Assembly: GCA_015039365.1 (NCBI GenBank)
Contig: WION01000039.1
Span: 186,001 to 250,000, forward strand
Direction: 5' to 3'
DNA from: Amanita rubescens
Taxonomy: Eukaryota; Basidiomycota; Agaricomycetes; Agaricales; Amanitaceae
DNA length: 64,000 nt
Program-made: the position numbers and the translations under genes
Shown: piece after piece, positions 11,101 through 21,519 of the stretch
Layout of the letters: every line of letters starts with the position of its first letter
How positions within the stretch are numbered: the stretch's first letter is position 1
Notes under the pieces: model-generated
What the model was told of the DNA's origin: nothing
What the model saw: only the letters and a program-made list of their open reading frames with translations
Databases searched by the model: none

Positions 11101-11762
11101 TACCAATAGCACAATTCGCGCATAATTCACGCACTCATGAAGCATTGAAACAATCGCCCTTTCAATTGATGTATGGAACATCCCCGGTTGCACTTCCTCT
11201 TGTCTCAAACAAGACAAATACACCAACCGCCGATAACCGCATCAACTCCTTGTTCCGTGCACGAGAAGAAGCACTCGCCGCACATGATCTAGCACGAGCT
11301 AAGATGATGGAAAGAACAACGAGAAAGACTAAACCGTTCAAAGTCAATGACAAAGTATGGTTAGAGTCTAGGAACCTGAAGATTCCTTATCAGAGCAGAA
11401 AGCTCGCACCTAAACGAGAAGGTCCCTTTTCCATCAAAGAAGTCTTAGGACCAGTGACATATCGTCTCACGCTACCAAGACAATGGAAAATTCATAACGT
11501 ATTCCACGCCGCCTTACTAACGCCGTTCAAAGAAACTTCCTTTCACGGAATAACGGAAACAAGACCCCCTCCCGATCTGATCGAAGGAGAACAAGAATAC
11601 GAAGTGGAGGCACTGCTTGCACATCGCAAGTTTAGAGGGAAATTACAATTCCTAGTAAAGTGGAAAGGCTATGACACCAGCGAAAACACATGGGAACCAG
11701 AAAATAACTTGACGCATATGGAAGACCTCCTTCTAGAATATAAAAGACGAAGGAAACTCTGA
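8151..11762 (+). pseudogene. pol: Pol polyprotein, element A: one nonsense codon in integrase
   Basis: Domains in order: aspartic protease (LVDCGAEGIFID), reverse transcriptase (LDIRWGYNN, then YMDD in [11 protein letters not shown]), RNase H ([21 protein letters not shown]), integrase with an H-H-C-C zinc site ending CTACQQMK and core residues in TMDFITDLP, ISDRGPQF and TDGQTE, and a C-terminal chromodomain (YEVEALLAHRK to KWKGYDTSENTWEPENNL). The reading frame is open except for TGA at 11028-11030, where copies B and D read CGA: a single C-to-T at a CpG. All other positions look functional. Chromodomains are known in chromoviruses to steer integration to particular histone marks. Expression probably needs a -1 shift or re-initiation at the gag stop. 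Confidence 0.93.
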
Positions 11763-11763
11763 A

Positions 11764-13521
11764 ATGTCATTCACATACCAAGTTATTATGCAAAATGGAA
11801 ACGACACCACCGACGCCGTTCAGCACTTCCCCTGGTCTGAATTCTACGCTGGAGAGAACGCCGACACCCGACTCACCACTCTCACTGAACCCCACCGACC
11901 CCGACTCGTTCTTCATACCACCGACACCGACGAAGAAGACACTGACCCGAACGACTTCGTTGATGTTCCCTACAGATCTTCCGATCAGACCTCGTCTCAA
12001 ACGATCCCGATCACTCCCACCGAAACCCAGGAAACCCATCACGGAACATCAGAAACTCTGGCTGTACCTGGACGAATTACGGAAGATCGCAATAGCCGAC
12101 CGATCCCACCTAGAAACGCTGAAGATATTAGCGTTACCTTACATAGAGAGACGGTATCTGCCGGTCACGCTTCGACTCAATCTAATAACGAATCTATTCG
12201 AGGCAACGACCAGAGTCACGGTACAGATGGGACTAACCGCGATATGGCTGGCTCCATCATACGAACCACCCCCGATCTCTATCTCAGTTATCACGGAATT
12301 ACTACGTACACCAAGGTTAGAGACCGCGTCACTCTGATCTGTAACACCGCTAGATTACAGGTCGACGTATTTGACCAAGAAAGGATAGCTCGAGTTTGGC
12401 GACTTCTCATGGACTTCCGAACCGCCACTACCCTTGCCGGTCAAGCCCGAGATCAGTACAATTATCATTGTGCCGATTTAATCGAAACGTTTGTAAACGT
12501 TACGTCACTATACTGGGAAGACGTTCATCCGAAAGGAGGAAACCTGGATCAATTGGCAATAGATCTATTACGACGACTTCTCACAGCTGACATCGAGCGC
12601 TATATCATCCTTGCCATAGAAAGCATTGACGATCAAAGGTTTGGACTAAAAATACAGCCCCACGATCAGAATAACCGCATCGCTGTCAACCATTGGTTTC
12701 GCGCTACCGAAGCTACACCCGACCGACACCGAGCAACTAGATGCATTATGGAGACAGATCGTAAATCGAGAGAAATCTGGTGCCTCACCGGAAAGATCCG
12801 AGACCTCTTGTCTAGTATCCAAGGAGACACAGAATGGACTACAGCCGAATTCGCAGATGGAGTTCCCTTGCATCAACTCACTAGCGACCACATTGCGCAG
12901 ATCAATAATGCGATCAGCGATCTCGATCTTCATCGCCGAATCCGTACAACAGGCGATCTCATTGAGGAAGAACCGAAACGAGATAAGAAGGCTCCTCCTC
13001 CTCCTCGATCCGCATCACCCCCAACCACCACCGTTATTCGCCACGGAGTCTGGAATATTCCTGTCCCCACTACTCGACGACACGACACTCCGCCTGCTCG
13101 ACGACCTACGACCCGCAGTATGACAAATGCCACCAACCAACGCCCTCACCGTTACAACCGCTGCATCCACTGCCGAGGTAAACATGCCTCTGAGGATCAC
13201 CATCTTGCTACTGCAATTCCTCCTATGTCTACTCTACCTCCACGCGCTCCCACGCGCCGACGCGATCCGACGCCCGGTCCTTCCACTAAGAAGAAAGGAC
13301 GTTCTCGAATTACCACAGATGCCGCCAATACCCCCGCTTCCACTAGCCGCCGCCCTCATCAGCCGAAGAAGAAGGGAAAGAAGAAGGCACACCACGCGTC
13401 ACAGTGTCAGGCATGCGTCAACGGACGACAGTGCGACGGAGCCGACGACGACGCCTGCGATCTTTACGGCGACTACGGCTATCAGCACGACGACGACGCC
13501 ATGCACAACATGAACACTTGA
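11764..13521 (+). CDS. third ORF after pol (ORF3), element A, unknown function
   Basis: 585 residues, starting one base after the pol stop (TGA then A then ATG). It is present in the same place in B and D. An N-terminal part rich in Thr, Asp and Pro precedes a helical-looking middle (RVWRLLMDFRTATTLAGQAR, about residues 180-390), a Pro/Arg-rich linker, a knuckle-like CIHCRGKHASEDH and a C-terminal Cys cluster (CQACVNGRQCDGADDDAC). Comparison of A, B and D shows the middle (12310-13165) and the end (13400-13521) evolving mostly by synonymous changes in this frame. In about 12010-12275, and in a short part near 13220-13260, the +1 frame is the conserved one. Its position is that of env in some gypsy elements, but this frame has no signal peptide or membrane segment. 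I know of no family it matches. Confidence 0.75.
   Translation: MSFTYQVIMQNGNDTTDAVQHFPWSEFYAGENADTRLTTLTEPHRPRLVLHTTDTDEEDTDPNDFVDVPYRSSDQTSSQTIPITPTETQETHHGTSETLAVPGRITEDRNSRPIPPRNAEDISVTLHRETVSAGHASTQSNNESIRGNDQSHGTDGTNRDMAGSIIRTTPDLYLSYHGITTYTKVRDRVTLICNTARLQVDVFDQERIARVWRLLMDFRTATTLAGQARDQYNYHCADLIETFVNVTSLYWEDVHPKGGNLDQLAIDLLRRLLTADIERYIILAIESIDDQRFGLKIQPHDQNNRIAVNHWFRATEATPDRHRATRCIMETDRKSREIWCLTGKIRDLLSSIQGDTEWTTAEFADGVPLHQLTSDHIAQINNAISDLDLHRRIRTTGDLIEEEPKRDKKAPPPPRSASPPTTTVIRHGVWNIPVPTTRRHDTPPARRPTTRSMTNATNQRPHRYNRCIHCRGKHASEDHHLATAIPPMSTLPPRAPTRRRDPTPGPSTKKKGRSRITTDAANTPASTSRRPHQPKKKGKKKAHHASQCQACVNGRQCDGADDDACDLYGDYGYQHDDDAMHNMNT
11795..12337 (+). CDS. overlapping +1-frame ORF within ORF3 (ORF3a), element A
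   Basis: 180 residues from its own ATG (METTPPTPF), in the +1 frame of ORF3. It is open in all three copies: A, B (41908-42450) and D (46451-46993). The first half is Pro/Ser/Thr-rich; the second half looks like a folded helical domain (EHQKLWLYLDELRKIAIADR, LALPYIERRYLPVTLRLNL, VQMGLTAIWLAPSYEPP). Between A and D I count 11 substitutions in about 12010-12280: 10 are synonymous here and only 1 is synonymous in the ORF3 main frame. The pattern reverses near 12306. It could be a separate overlapping protein, or the true N-terminal region joined to the main frame by a -1 shift, for example near the C-run at 12269-12273. Confidence 0.6.
   Translation: METTPPTPFSTSPGLNSTLERTPTPDSPLSLNPTDPDSFFIPPTPTKKTLTRTTSLMFPTDLPIRPRLKRSRSLPPKPRKPITEHQKLWLYLDELRKIAIADRSHLETLKILALPYIERRYLPVTLRLNLITNLFEATTRVTVQMGLTAIWLAPSYEPPPISISVITELLRTPRLETASL
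13127..13513 (+). CDS. second overlapping +1-frame ORF at the ORF3 3' end, signal-peptide-like
   Basis: 128 residues, open in A and D (45275-45661) and shortened to 79 residues in B. It contains MPLRITILLLQFLLCLLYLH followed by ALPRADA, which has the layout of a cleavable signal peptide or membrane anchor, and then a Pro/Arg-rich tail. In 13215-13260 the substitutions separating A from D (GCA/ACA, ATG/GTG, CTA/TTA, CCT/TCT, CCA/ACA, CCC/TCC) are all synonymous in this frame while five of six change ORF3. Outside this short stretch the main frame is the more conserved one. Weaker evidence than for the first overlapping ORF. Confidence 0.35.
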   Translation: MPPTNALTVTTAASTAEVNMPLRITILLLQFLLCLLYLHALPRADAIRRPVLPLRRKDVLELPQMPPIPPLPLAAALISRRRRERRRHTTRHSVRHASTDDSATEPTTTPAIFTATTAISTTTTPCTT

Positions 13522-13548
13522 AGGTTTTGTTGTTGCGGTCAACAACGT

Positions 13549-13561
13549 AGGGGAGAGCTAG
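13549..13561 (+). other. polypurine tract of element A
   Basis: AGGGGAGAG followed by CTAG lies directly before the 3' LTR. It is the plus-strand primer site, shared by B and (inverted) D. Confidence 0.7.
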
Positions 13562-14015
13562 TGTTACAACACGGTACGGACTCCCGCATTATGCTTACAT
13601 GATACGTCGGACATGTTTATTTCCTTTATGCATACCTTACTTGTCGCTCCCCTTATGCTCGATTCATACGGACTAACTCGTTTCTTTTATTATACCATCC
13701 CTTGTTCCACGTATGACGCCGTCCTTATACTTACTTTCGTACTTACCATTATTCACTAATTAGTACGTCTCTTTGTACTTGCTAGTATAAGTACCGCTTG
13801 TATTCTAGAGTCGAACCTTAAGTTCGACTTAGCTGTTTATTGTCGTCTGGCAATATAACTGTACTCTTTAAACTCATCTACCACAATCGTCCTCAGATCC
13901 TAAGTCAACGTCTTGACTTAGTATTGAACTTATAATCTTAACGTTTGACTTAAGACTTGTAATCGTGACTAGAGTTGCCGCTGCAACTTAAGTTGAGATT
14001 AACGAGTTCGTAACA
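13562..14015 (+). repeat. 3' LTR of element A
   Basis: 454 bp. It reads the same as the 5' LTR throughout by eye, so the insertion is recent. It is followed by the second copy of the CCTCC target duplication (14016-14020). Confidence 0.96.
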
Positions 14016-14673
14016 CCTCCAGCTCAAGCCATAACCAATAGCAAGGGACGGAGACTCTTGGTGGAGGACCACGTATTCCCTTACATGTATAGGTACAACA
14101 ACAAGGATCCGATGCCAGGATCCATTGAGGTGGGTAGCCTTCTCTTTAAATGACCACTACCAATAACATATGCTTATTGCAGAAACTCAGAGGCGCATTC
14201 CAGCATGAATGCATTCTCAACACGCTTGCGCACTATATAGAAGCCATCGTACATTTACCAGATGAGCTGAGCGCAGACGAACCGCCACGCGCTGCGTTGG
14301 CCCTGGCCACAGTAGCTGTATGCATCATTTTTTCTACGATTCTTCAAGTTATTGACTTTCCTGCTGAAAGGTTGAGAGGGCACTCAAACAATGGTCAACG
14401 GGGGTGTATGTAGCATATCCAATCCATTTCTCCGCATCGGAATGGGCTGCAGAGACACAAGATTTACAGCTAGCTGTCGACAGACTTACTGAAGCCAAGT
14501 GGGAGAAGATCCTCGAGAGCTCCTTCGAGTCCATTGGAAAATACAAGCCAATTTCGGCATTTAAAGGAAACTATGCGCATAAAGCACTCAATGGACAGCG
14601 TTCAGGGCGCGCTAATATTATTATATCCGATGACGAGGAAGATGTAGATGGTACCACAGCCCCAGCCGCGTAG
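14016..14673 (+). pseudogene. 3' part of host gene split by element A (end of exon 8 to exon 10)
   Basis: After the duplicated CCTCC the reading frame resumes as AQAITNSKGRRLLVEDHVFP. Introns at 14130-14182 and 14318-14370 have clear GT-AG ends and keep phase. The exons encode KLRGAFQHECILNTLAHY, ALALATVA and VERALKQWSTGVYV, and end with an acidic tail (SDDEEDVDG) and TAG at 14671-14673. This is the C-terminal half of the gene starting at 4014. With the element in place the transcript would run into the LTR at 5879, which probably truncates the protein after exon 8. The family is abundant in Agaricomycetes and its function is unknown to me. Confidence 0.65.
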
Positions 14674-17600
14674 ATTGGTATTACAGCGAGTCAATACTAG
14701 GAACCATGAACTTAATACTATGCTATTTGTTTTTGTCTCGCACCCAATTAAACAAACGGACGGGTAGTATGTATTATATAATACCCAGTTGAAGCTGGCG
14801 CTGCATACTATCATTCTCGTATTGCCTCTTTCCCGCCGCGTGGTGCTCCGAACTTTGGTCCCTTCTCAAATTCGTCTTACTCAAGATCTTTGCCACTTTT
14901 ACCCTGTCCGCCCAACCACTTGGTTCGTTTTTTTCGCCACTCTCAGTAACGGTCGCTTACTAACTCGCCTTCAGTCAAAGAACTTGACTCGCAATCAATG
15001 ACGCTTGCCAAATGAATGGGAAATATCGCCTGGATCGGAAGGCCGGTTCGTCGTTTGGATCGTTCTCTCGATCTCCGCTTAGTAGGCCTCGGTATGACTA
15101 TGAATGACATCATCGAGCATCGTGGGTTAGGGTTCCGCTTGCTGTCAGTGAAATTCATATCTGAACACACCGCTCTTTGGCCTGTCAAAGTTGGCCGGCA
15201 GACAAATGCAAAGACCCCCGGGTCCCCATCATCCCATCATCCATGACCGGCAAACGCAAGACAAGAATGATAATATCTAGATGACCTTTTTTGCACCAAT
15301 CTTTCAGTCTACGACGACCGTAGCAAAAAACAGCCGAACACCCCTTTTCGACGTCCGCTTCCTAGTACAGCAGACCATGCGCACCATCGGGACCACCCAC
15401 AAAGCATCCTGCTTCCCAGACGACGCGATAAACTACCTCGCTCTTGCCTTGCGAGTGTCTTCAGGGCCTCGCCACCTCCATGATCGCCGCAGCCCAACAC
15501 CGTGCCTCCACCCACTGATTCGACCGCCCTGCCTCTTTATACACCGACAACCAGCCAAAGTTGTCTATCTCCATCTGTTCAGACGTCGCAAAATAGCTTG
15601 CGCTGATCGAAAAGGCTGATCGAAAAGGCTGAAAGGAAGGAAGAAACGAGAACGGAAGGAATGAGCCGAGTGGCATAAAACAATAACGCGGGGCTGGATC
15701 CTCAGCAGGCAACACTCTCGCGAGCGAGAGCAAGCATCGCGCTCGGCGATTCTGAGCGGAAAGACAGAGGGATCAATCTCCTTCAGCCAACCCATGCCAA
15801 ACCCTAACATACTCCATCCCCTACAATCTGGCAGGGTCGATCCTTTTAGTTTTTCCCTGCCAAGTCTCCAAGAAAGGCCCGTTTTCGGGGATACCTCACC
15901 GGCAACGTTTTCATTTAGCGTCGATGATACCCCTTCCTCCATGCATCACCAGTCAAGGCGTACCAACTTATTTTCAGTCGCGAACTAAAACCAAGACACG
16001 GGTGCGGAACTACAAAATTTGACAAGTCCGCTGGGTGAAATCCAAGATACGTTAGGCAGCGCTCTGGTAAGGCTCAGGTCTGAGATTTAATCCGCGAATT
16101 CTATGCTGACGCGAGCGCGTTTAGCCGCAGAATATACGTCCTCCACATTACACACTCCCTCCCTCCGTCTACCTCAGGCACCGCTGCAGCAACATCCGTT
16201 TCCTCCCACCGGAGGTCCTCCCCAGTCCCAACCTGCTGTCCCATCAGAAACATTATAATTGGAGACCTACACCCGGCTGCAGGACACTCAAACTTGGCTC
16301 GCTTCCCACCCACGTCGATAAGATCCGGGCCTTGGAGGAGCAGGAGACACTTAAGCGAGAGATGTGTGTCCTGCGCGATATGATGGTATCTCGCTTCTTG
16401 CTACTGCGCAGCGTGCAGAGGAAGCAGACAGGGAGAAGGACGATCATGCTTCGAGGATGCTTCGAGGAAGCCACGAAGCAACTTTGATGTTGATGACGCT
16501 CGAGCGTGGCGACGTTACTGTTAGGGAACTCGAGCGTATTGATGGGGAGGACGAAAACCGTCTGGAGCAGAAGAACCAGCATGATCCTGAGGAGATCTAG
16601 GACCAGGATGTTAAAACTGAAGAGAAGCTTCGACGCCGAGAACGCCCGAACTGAGTCCCCCCCTTCACTCCCCATCCAACTCAGAGAGGCGAACCATGAA
16701 GGGAATAGACGCGATGCTTGCCAGTCACGACAGTCATCCCCTTACTACTGCAATACGCATGTCCGCGAACGTGAGGAGCAGAGGTTGGCAGCATTGTTGA
16801 AGCAGGTGGGCGTGAAAGAGGAAGGTGATAATGACGACGAGCGGATGCTGGCCCTCCCTGGGGAGATCAAGGAATACATCCCTATGATCAACCCGAAAAG
16901 TCATTGACAGAGCTTGTCCCGACTTACACATCAAATTCTCGTTGCGACTTCCTTCTCGCGACAAGACCGATCTGGTTGACCTGCGTCACCATAATCATTC
17001 ACCTTATTTCAACAATCCTTCCCCTTTCCAATCTTCTCGTTCATCAAGTTCGTCTCGTGGGTCTTCTCAGCAGCCATCCTCATCATGCACCAAGCACAAA
17101 TGGCCGTTGCCCCAGAGAAGAGAGCATAGGTCTGGCTATGTCAATGCACTCGCCGGTAGTGTTGCCGAAGCTAGGCTAAGTTACCGGAGCCGATTTTCGG
17201 CTATGGCTAATATAGCCGAAGCGGCTCTAAGCTGGCCTAAGCGGCTTAGCCGTACTTTTTGTTGTCGTTCGCAGCGTAGGAGAGAGTGGATCAACCGCGT
17301 GAGGGCGGTTAAGGCAAATAGGTATGCTCTATCATTCCTCCCTGTAGTGCTACCACTGCCACGTCACCAGGACACCCTGGCGCTCTTTCACGAGGCCATG
17401 TTCACTTCCCTTGCCACAGCACGACCTCCCACACGTCTGCCTTGCATTTCCAGTGCCCCAAACTTGTCACCACCACTCAACAAAACTCAAATTGATGATT
17501 CCAGGCCATACAACACCCTGTGATGCTAAAACGGCCTTGCGCGCCCAACAACTTCTCACCGCCGCCCAATGAAGCTCCAACCGCCCACTGGAACCCCTCT

Positions 17601-19224
17601 AGGTCCGTTTGAGATTCATTTCGTACCCTGCGAGAGACTAATGATGCCCCACAAGCCCCCAAAACTCGCCACGCACCCCACGCATCCCTGGCATCCAACC
17701 CACACCGCCTGGAACCACCTACCCACCCTCAACCCATGCTCCGTACTTTTTCAAACCGCTCACGCACTTCCTGTGCGTCTTTGGCAACACCACCCATCCC
17801 TTGAAACCACCCTCGGGCCTTAACCGGTGCAGCCGCTTTCAACAGCTCCGACCCCATCAAACCTCCTTCAAGTAGCATCTTTCTGAACATCAACGACGAC
17901 TAATTAACCCATTCAAAAACCGCGAGCTCGACATCGAGCTCAACCCTGCTTCGGGGGAAGCACAAGCTAACCCGCCTACCCACATGATTGCTGTTTACTC
18001 GTCCTCCGCCGCTGCAGGGAAAACAAAAGTAACACTCTTTCCAGCTCACCAACTGGTTTTCAGCATCCACTACGCAAACCTACCCGCCCTACCCTCACCT
18101 TCAAAACCCCCCATATGAGAAAGGTCGCGCCGGATACCGGTTGTCCCGTTCCGCCTTCCGGTACCGGCTGTGTTCCCGTTACTCTATTCGTATCTCTACA
18201 CAAAACGCGCCGACGTGCTACTTGCTTCGTTGACCCCAGAACACGAGCAAGATATAGCGTCTCTAACGCTTCTAGCAGCCCTTATCCAGGGCCTATGGCA
18301 AAATACGTGTGTTCTGGGCGTCGTTGACTCAGTGTTGTATAACACATTGGATGACGCATGGTGTCACATTATGTCCTTACTGGAGAAAGCGCAGTCATGA
18401 TATTTTTCATTTCATCCTCTACTCGCATTGATAGATGTAAGCATATAGACAATACGGTACATATGAGTTCAAAACCTTAAAGGCCAGGCCCAGCTTGATT
18501 TATGACACGGTTATCGTCAATATTCATAATATTAATAATACTATATTTAATGTTGACTCTACTATGCCAAATGTGCGGTTTTTTGAATATATAAACATTG
18601 TGCAACGATTTCTGCAAGAGTAATCTCGAGCAAGCATCTATTAGTCTCAAACTTACCTACCCCCGCGAGCAAGCGTATCTACCAAGAACGTCGCCCTTCC
18701 CAGGCGCGCAAGATCGTGCCACCTGCTGGCGGGCCCAAGTATCCCAACCATCGAGGTTGCAGCTGTTCACGCTCCAGCAGGAGCTCGTTGTCTATCGACC
18801 TCGAAATCGCGTCGCCGCCATGCATTATGCCGCGTGCAGACCATCCAGACACGTCTTTGCGCCCGTTGTCACCAGAGCTCCGCAGAAGACGAATAAGTTT
18901 TCTGCTATGGTAACATCGGCAACTTGGCCATAACGGGAACTGGTATGTTCTTTTTTAACCACTCGGCCCGTCTCACCGTAATTTCTCTCAGCACATCTAC
19001 CTGCCAGTCGAAGGAAAATCTTCGAGAAATGGGGTGTCCTGCATGGCCGAACGTTACCTCTAGTATGAGGTATGTGTTACTTGCTTTGGGCCAAACTCCC
19101 TTACTAATAAAATATATAGAAGTTTCTGCAAAAAAGTGAAACGCGTTGAACGGAGACGAGTTGCAGCAACTTTCAGCCTCAAATTCACTTAGCAGTATCA
19201 GGGCTATCCATACAAGTACGCCCC

Positions 19225-19330
19225 ACAGGCTCGCAGGCCTCGTTCTTTAACAAAGGCGCGATTTCTGTCTGTGAAGGGATCGTCGGGTCACAGACCTTTT
19301 TTCGGCCTACCTGATCGCCTCGAAGGTGAT
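19225..19330. repeat. dispersed direct repeat, copy 1
   Basis: A segment around GCGCGATTTCTGTCTGTGAA with GGGATCGTCGGGT recurs in diverged form at about 20640-20725 in the same orientation. This suggests a duplicated gene fragment. Confidence 0.5.
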
Positions 19331-19961
19331 ATGAACTTGATTCCATGGCTTTCGGGAGGTGAGTCATCAAACTCGTCTTCATTACGTTCACTATAACTTG
19401 TTCCCCATACTAGGTAGCCTCCTCTAGCCCACAGTGCAACAGCCTGTCACTCCACAGCTGCAAAAAGATCCGTTTTACGGTCACGAATCTATCGCCCATC
19501 ATAGCGTGCACTTCATTACCGTATTCTCCTTCATACCTGTCCCAAGCATCCACCTTCCTCGCACACCCAACAGCAGAAGCTACCCCAAGGGCCAATTCAT
19601 CGTAGATGTGAACGGTCCGACTAAGCGAGAGAATACGCCTCGTAAAGACCATCGCTGAAGATCGGATTTTATCGATTACGGGTCGTGTAGCCCCCTTTGG
19701 ACAGTGAGCGTGGATGCTCGTTTCACAGCGTACAAGTCTCATCGTCAAAGCACGGACGGTGATAACGGGCCAAGCACCTTTGCCCTCCAATTCTTCACTG
19801 GCATCCCCTCCATAATCGTTACCCACATCGTCAGAACCTACAAACTCGTCAACCGCGCGGCCTCTTATTCATCATCATGTCCAATCAACGCTACTTGCTG
19901 CGCTACCTTGTCATAAGTCGTAATCGAATCGCCCAAGACTTTCTGCTCAACTCGCCTTGTG

Positions 19962-20110
19962 GAATGTGAGGAACGAAGTACCATTCCACGCCGAGCATCC
20001 GCTAACACTATCATAGCTCTCCATCTTGCGACGATTTGTGAAATGTGAAGAACGAAGTACCATTCCATGCCAAGCATCCGCTAATCATGTTATGCTCTCC
20101 ATCTCAAGAC
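19962..20110. repeat. two-copy tandem repeat, about 70-bp unit
   Basis: Unit 1 is 19962-20032 and unit 2 is 20041-20110. They share GAACGAAGTACCATTCCA and GCATCCGCTAA with a few C/T and A/G differences. Confidence 0.75.
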
Positions 20111-20639
20111 AAACCCCACCGTAAGTTCTTGATTGTTTTTCCCGTTTCCTCGATGATTGACCGTTTCCCATAGCTTTGTCTTATTTACGGACAACGAGAA
20201 GATTGCAGGGCACATCCATCCTTCTTCGCCAATGGCTCAATAGTCATTTGAATTTGGCTTAGGAAGACTGGGGAGTGCGGGAGTAGCGAGAAATAAACGG
20301 AGAAGAGGGTGGACTGTGTGAAGGCAGTCCCAGGACACTGGGTGAGTGTCCAATCTCTTCCGTCTCAGCTTTACTAACAGCATTGTGTAGGTGCTGTCAT
20401 TCTCTCATACGTGCACTGTGCACAAGTCGAGAAGACGCATAAGGTCTCGACTCCCTGAACGCTCTAGCAAGTGGACTTCCACGCGCTGCCACCTCACCGT
20501 CACGTCTCGCCTCCTTCAAGTATGGCCTCGAATGAGGCGTACTTGCTGCCACTGCAACTGTCACCTCCACATACGAGGTCTCTCCACCATGCAACAACCT
20601 GTCGCAGCAGTTTGTACCCTCCGCCTGTATCCAATTTTA

Positions 20640-20899
20640 CAGGCCAGGCACGATTTCTGTCCACAAAGGGATCGTCAGGTAATAGCTGATTTATTTCGGC
20701 TTACATGATCGCCCTAAATGTCGACAGCGATACCATGATGGTGCCCTTCAAATGCGCTGTGAAGAAGGACTTCTTTCAGCAGGAAGAATTGTATCGCATA
20801 GAAAGTTCCGGGATGTTACAGAATCTAATCAAGAACCAAGTTGGTAAGTTCTCGAATTCATGAGCCGTTTGACTCACCTGACCCTGATTCACAATCCAA
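20640..20899 (+). pseudogene. possible 5' fragment of the gene split by the Plavaka element
   Basis: A coding-like stretch reads MIALNVDSDTMMVPFKCAVK and ends LQNLIKNQVG at a GTAAGT donor (about 20852). A typical short intron ends CAAACAG at about 20898. Immediately after this the sequence turns AT-rich and CpG-poor (the Plavaka element), and gene-like sequence resumes at 26634. Assigning this exon to the dioxygenase-like gene at 26634-27158 is inference from position only. Confidence 0.3.
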
Positions 20900-21519
20900 A
20901 CAGCTGGTGAGTTGCTGTGCCTTTCAGATTGTTTCTGATCTGCTGATGTTCTCGCCAAGTGACCCTTTCTCAATGCTCGTGCATGTGCTGAGATCCTTGC
21001 ACCTCAAGTCTGCCACATATTATTTGCATCCAGAAGTACTAAATGATAAATCCTATCTAATTATCCTGTACTGTCATAGTACACACAAATTGCAATCTAA
21101 TATTTGTTGGTGGTATTTTCTCATGAGCAGTGATCATAGCTTGCTGTCCAATTTCATGGAGCAAAATATGGTAGCTGTGCCAAGGAATTGTAATAAGCCT
21201 GATCATCATATCACTGCACCAGGAACTTGGACATCACTGGCATCACCATGATCATGTGTATCACAGCACCGTGGGAACACCTCCTTTCCTTGTACTTAAA
21301 TAGTGTCTGTTTTGATGAAACTGTTTGTTCTCCCCCCAATCTCCTCCACTATTCACACCAGTGCCCATCCTCAGGCTGTTTCCCCTGGCTACTAGTACTA
21401 GTGCTACTAAGTTTTTACTGCCACCTGCATCCAACCTATATCATGTAAGCCCTTAGTACTACTAGTGGCATACTATGGCTTGAAATCAAAGGTTCATTTA
21501 GCTTCTTTTCTCAAGACAG

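Larger units (their letters stand above)
5879..14015 (+). mobile_element. Ty3/gypsy chromovirus-type LTR retrotransposon, element A
   Basis: Two 454-bp LTRs (5879-6332 and 13562-14015) begin TG and end CA, and I see no difference between them. The 5-bp target duplication is CCTCC (5874-5878 and 14016-14020). In order: primer-binding site, long ATG-free leader, gag (7096-8154), pol in the -1 frame (8151-11762) with protease, RT, RNase H, integrase and chromodomain, a third ORF (11764-13521) and a purine tract (13549-13557). The only defect seen is one TGA in the integrase (11028-11030). Identical LTRs mean recent insertion. Elements B and D are copies of the same family with 452- and 453-bp LTRs. 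Confidence 0.97.
14674..20600. other. long region without a defensible gene
   Basis: Short open frames occur on both strands, but none shows a recognisable domain with a consistent exon chain. Around 16320-16900 a Glu/Arg-rich, coiled-coil-like stretch (KIRALEEQETLKREMCVLRD) looks like a decayed gene, with in-frame stops shortly after. At 19410-20080 (-) there are two coding-like frames that I cannot join. The region probably consists of eroded genes and old repeats. Confidence 0.4.

Noticed and set aside
15281..15942. Open frames of 90-125 residues on both strands
   Set aside because: Overlapping frames of equal length on both strands, Arg/Ser/Pro-rich, no domain and no consistent splicing.
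17900..18400. Possible gene with CPVPPSGTGC-like peptide
   Set aside because: Isolated frame without partner exons or recognisable family.
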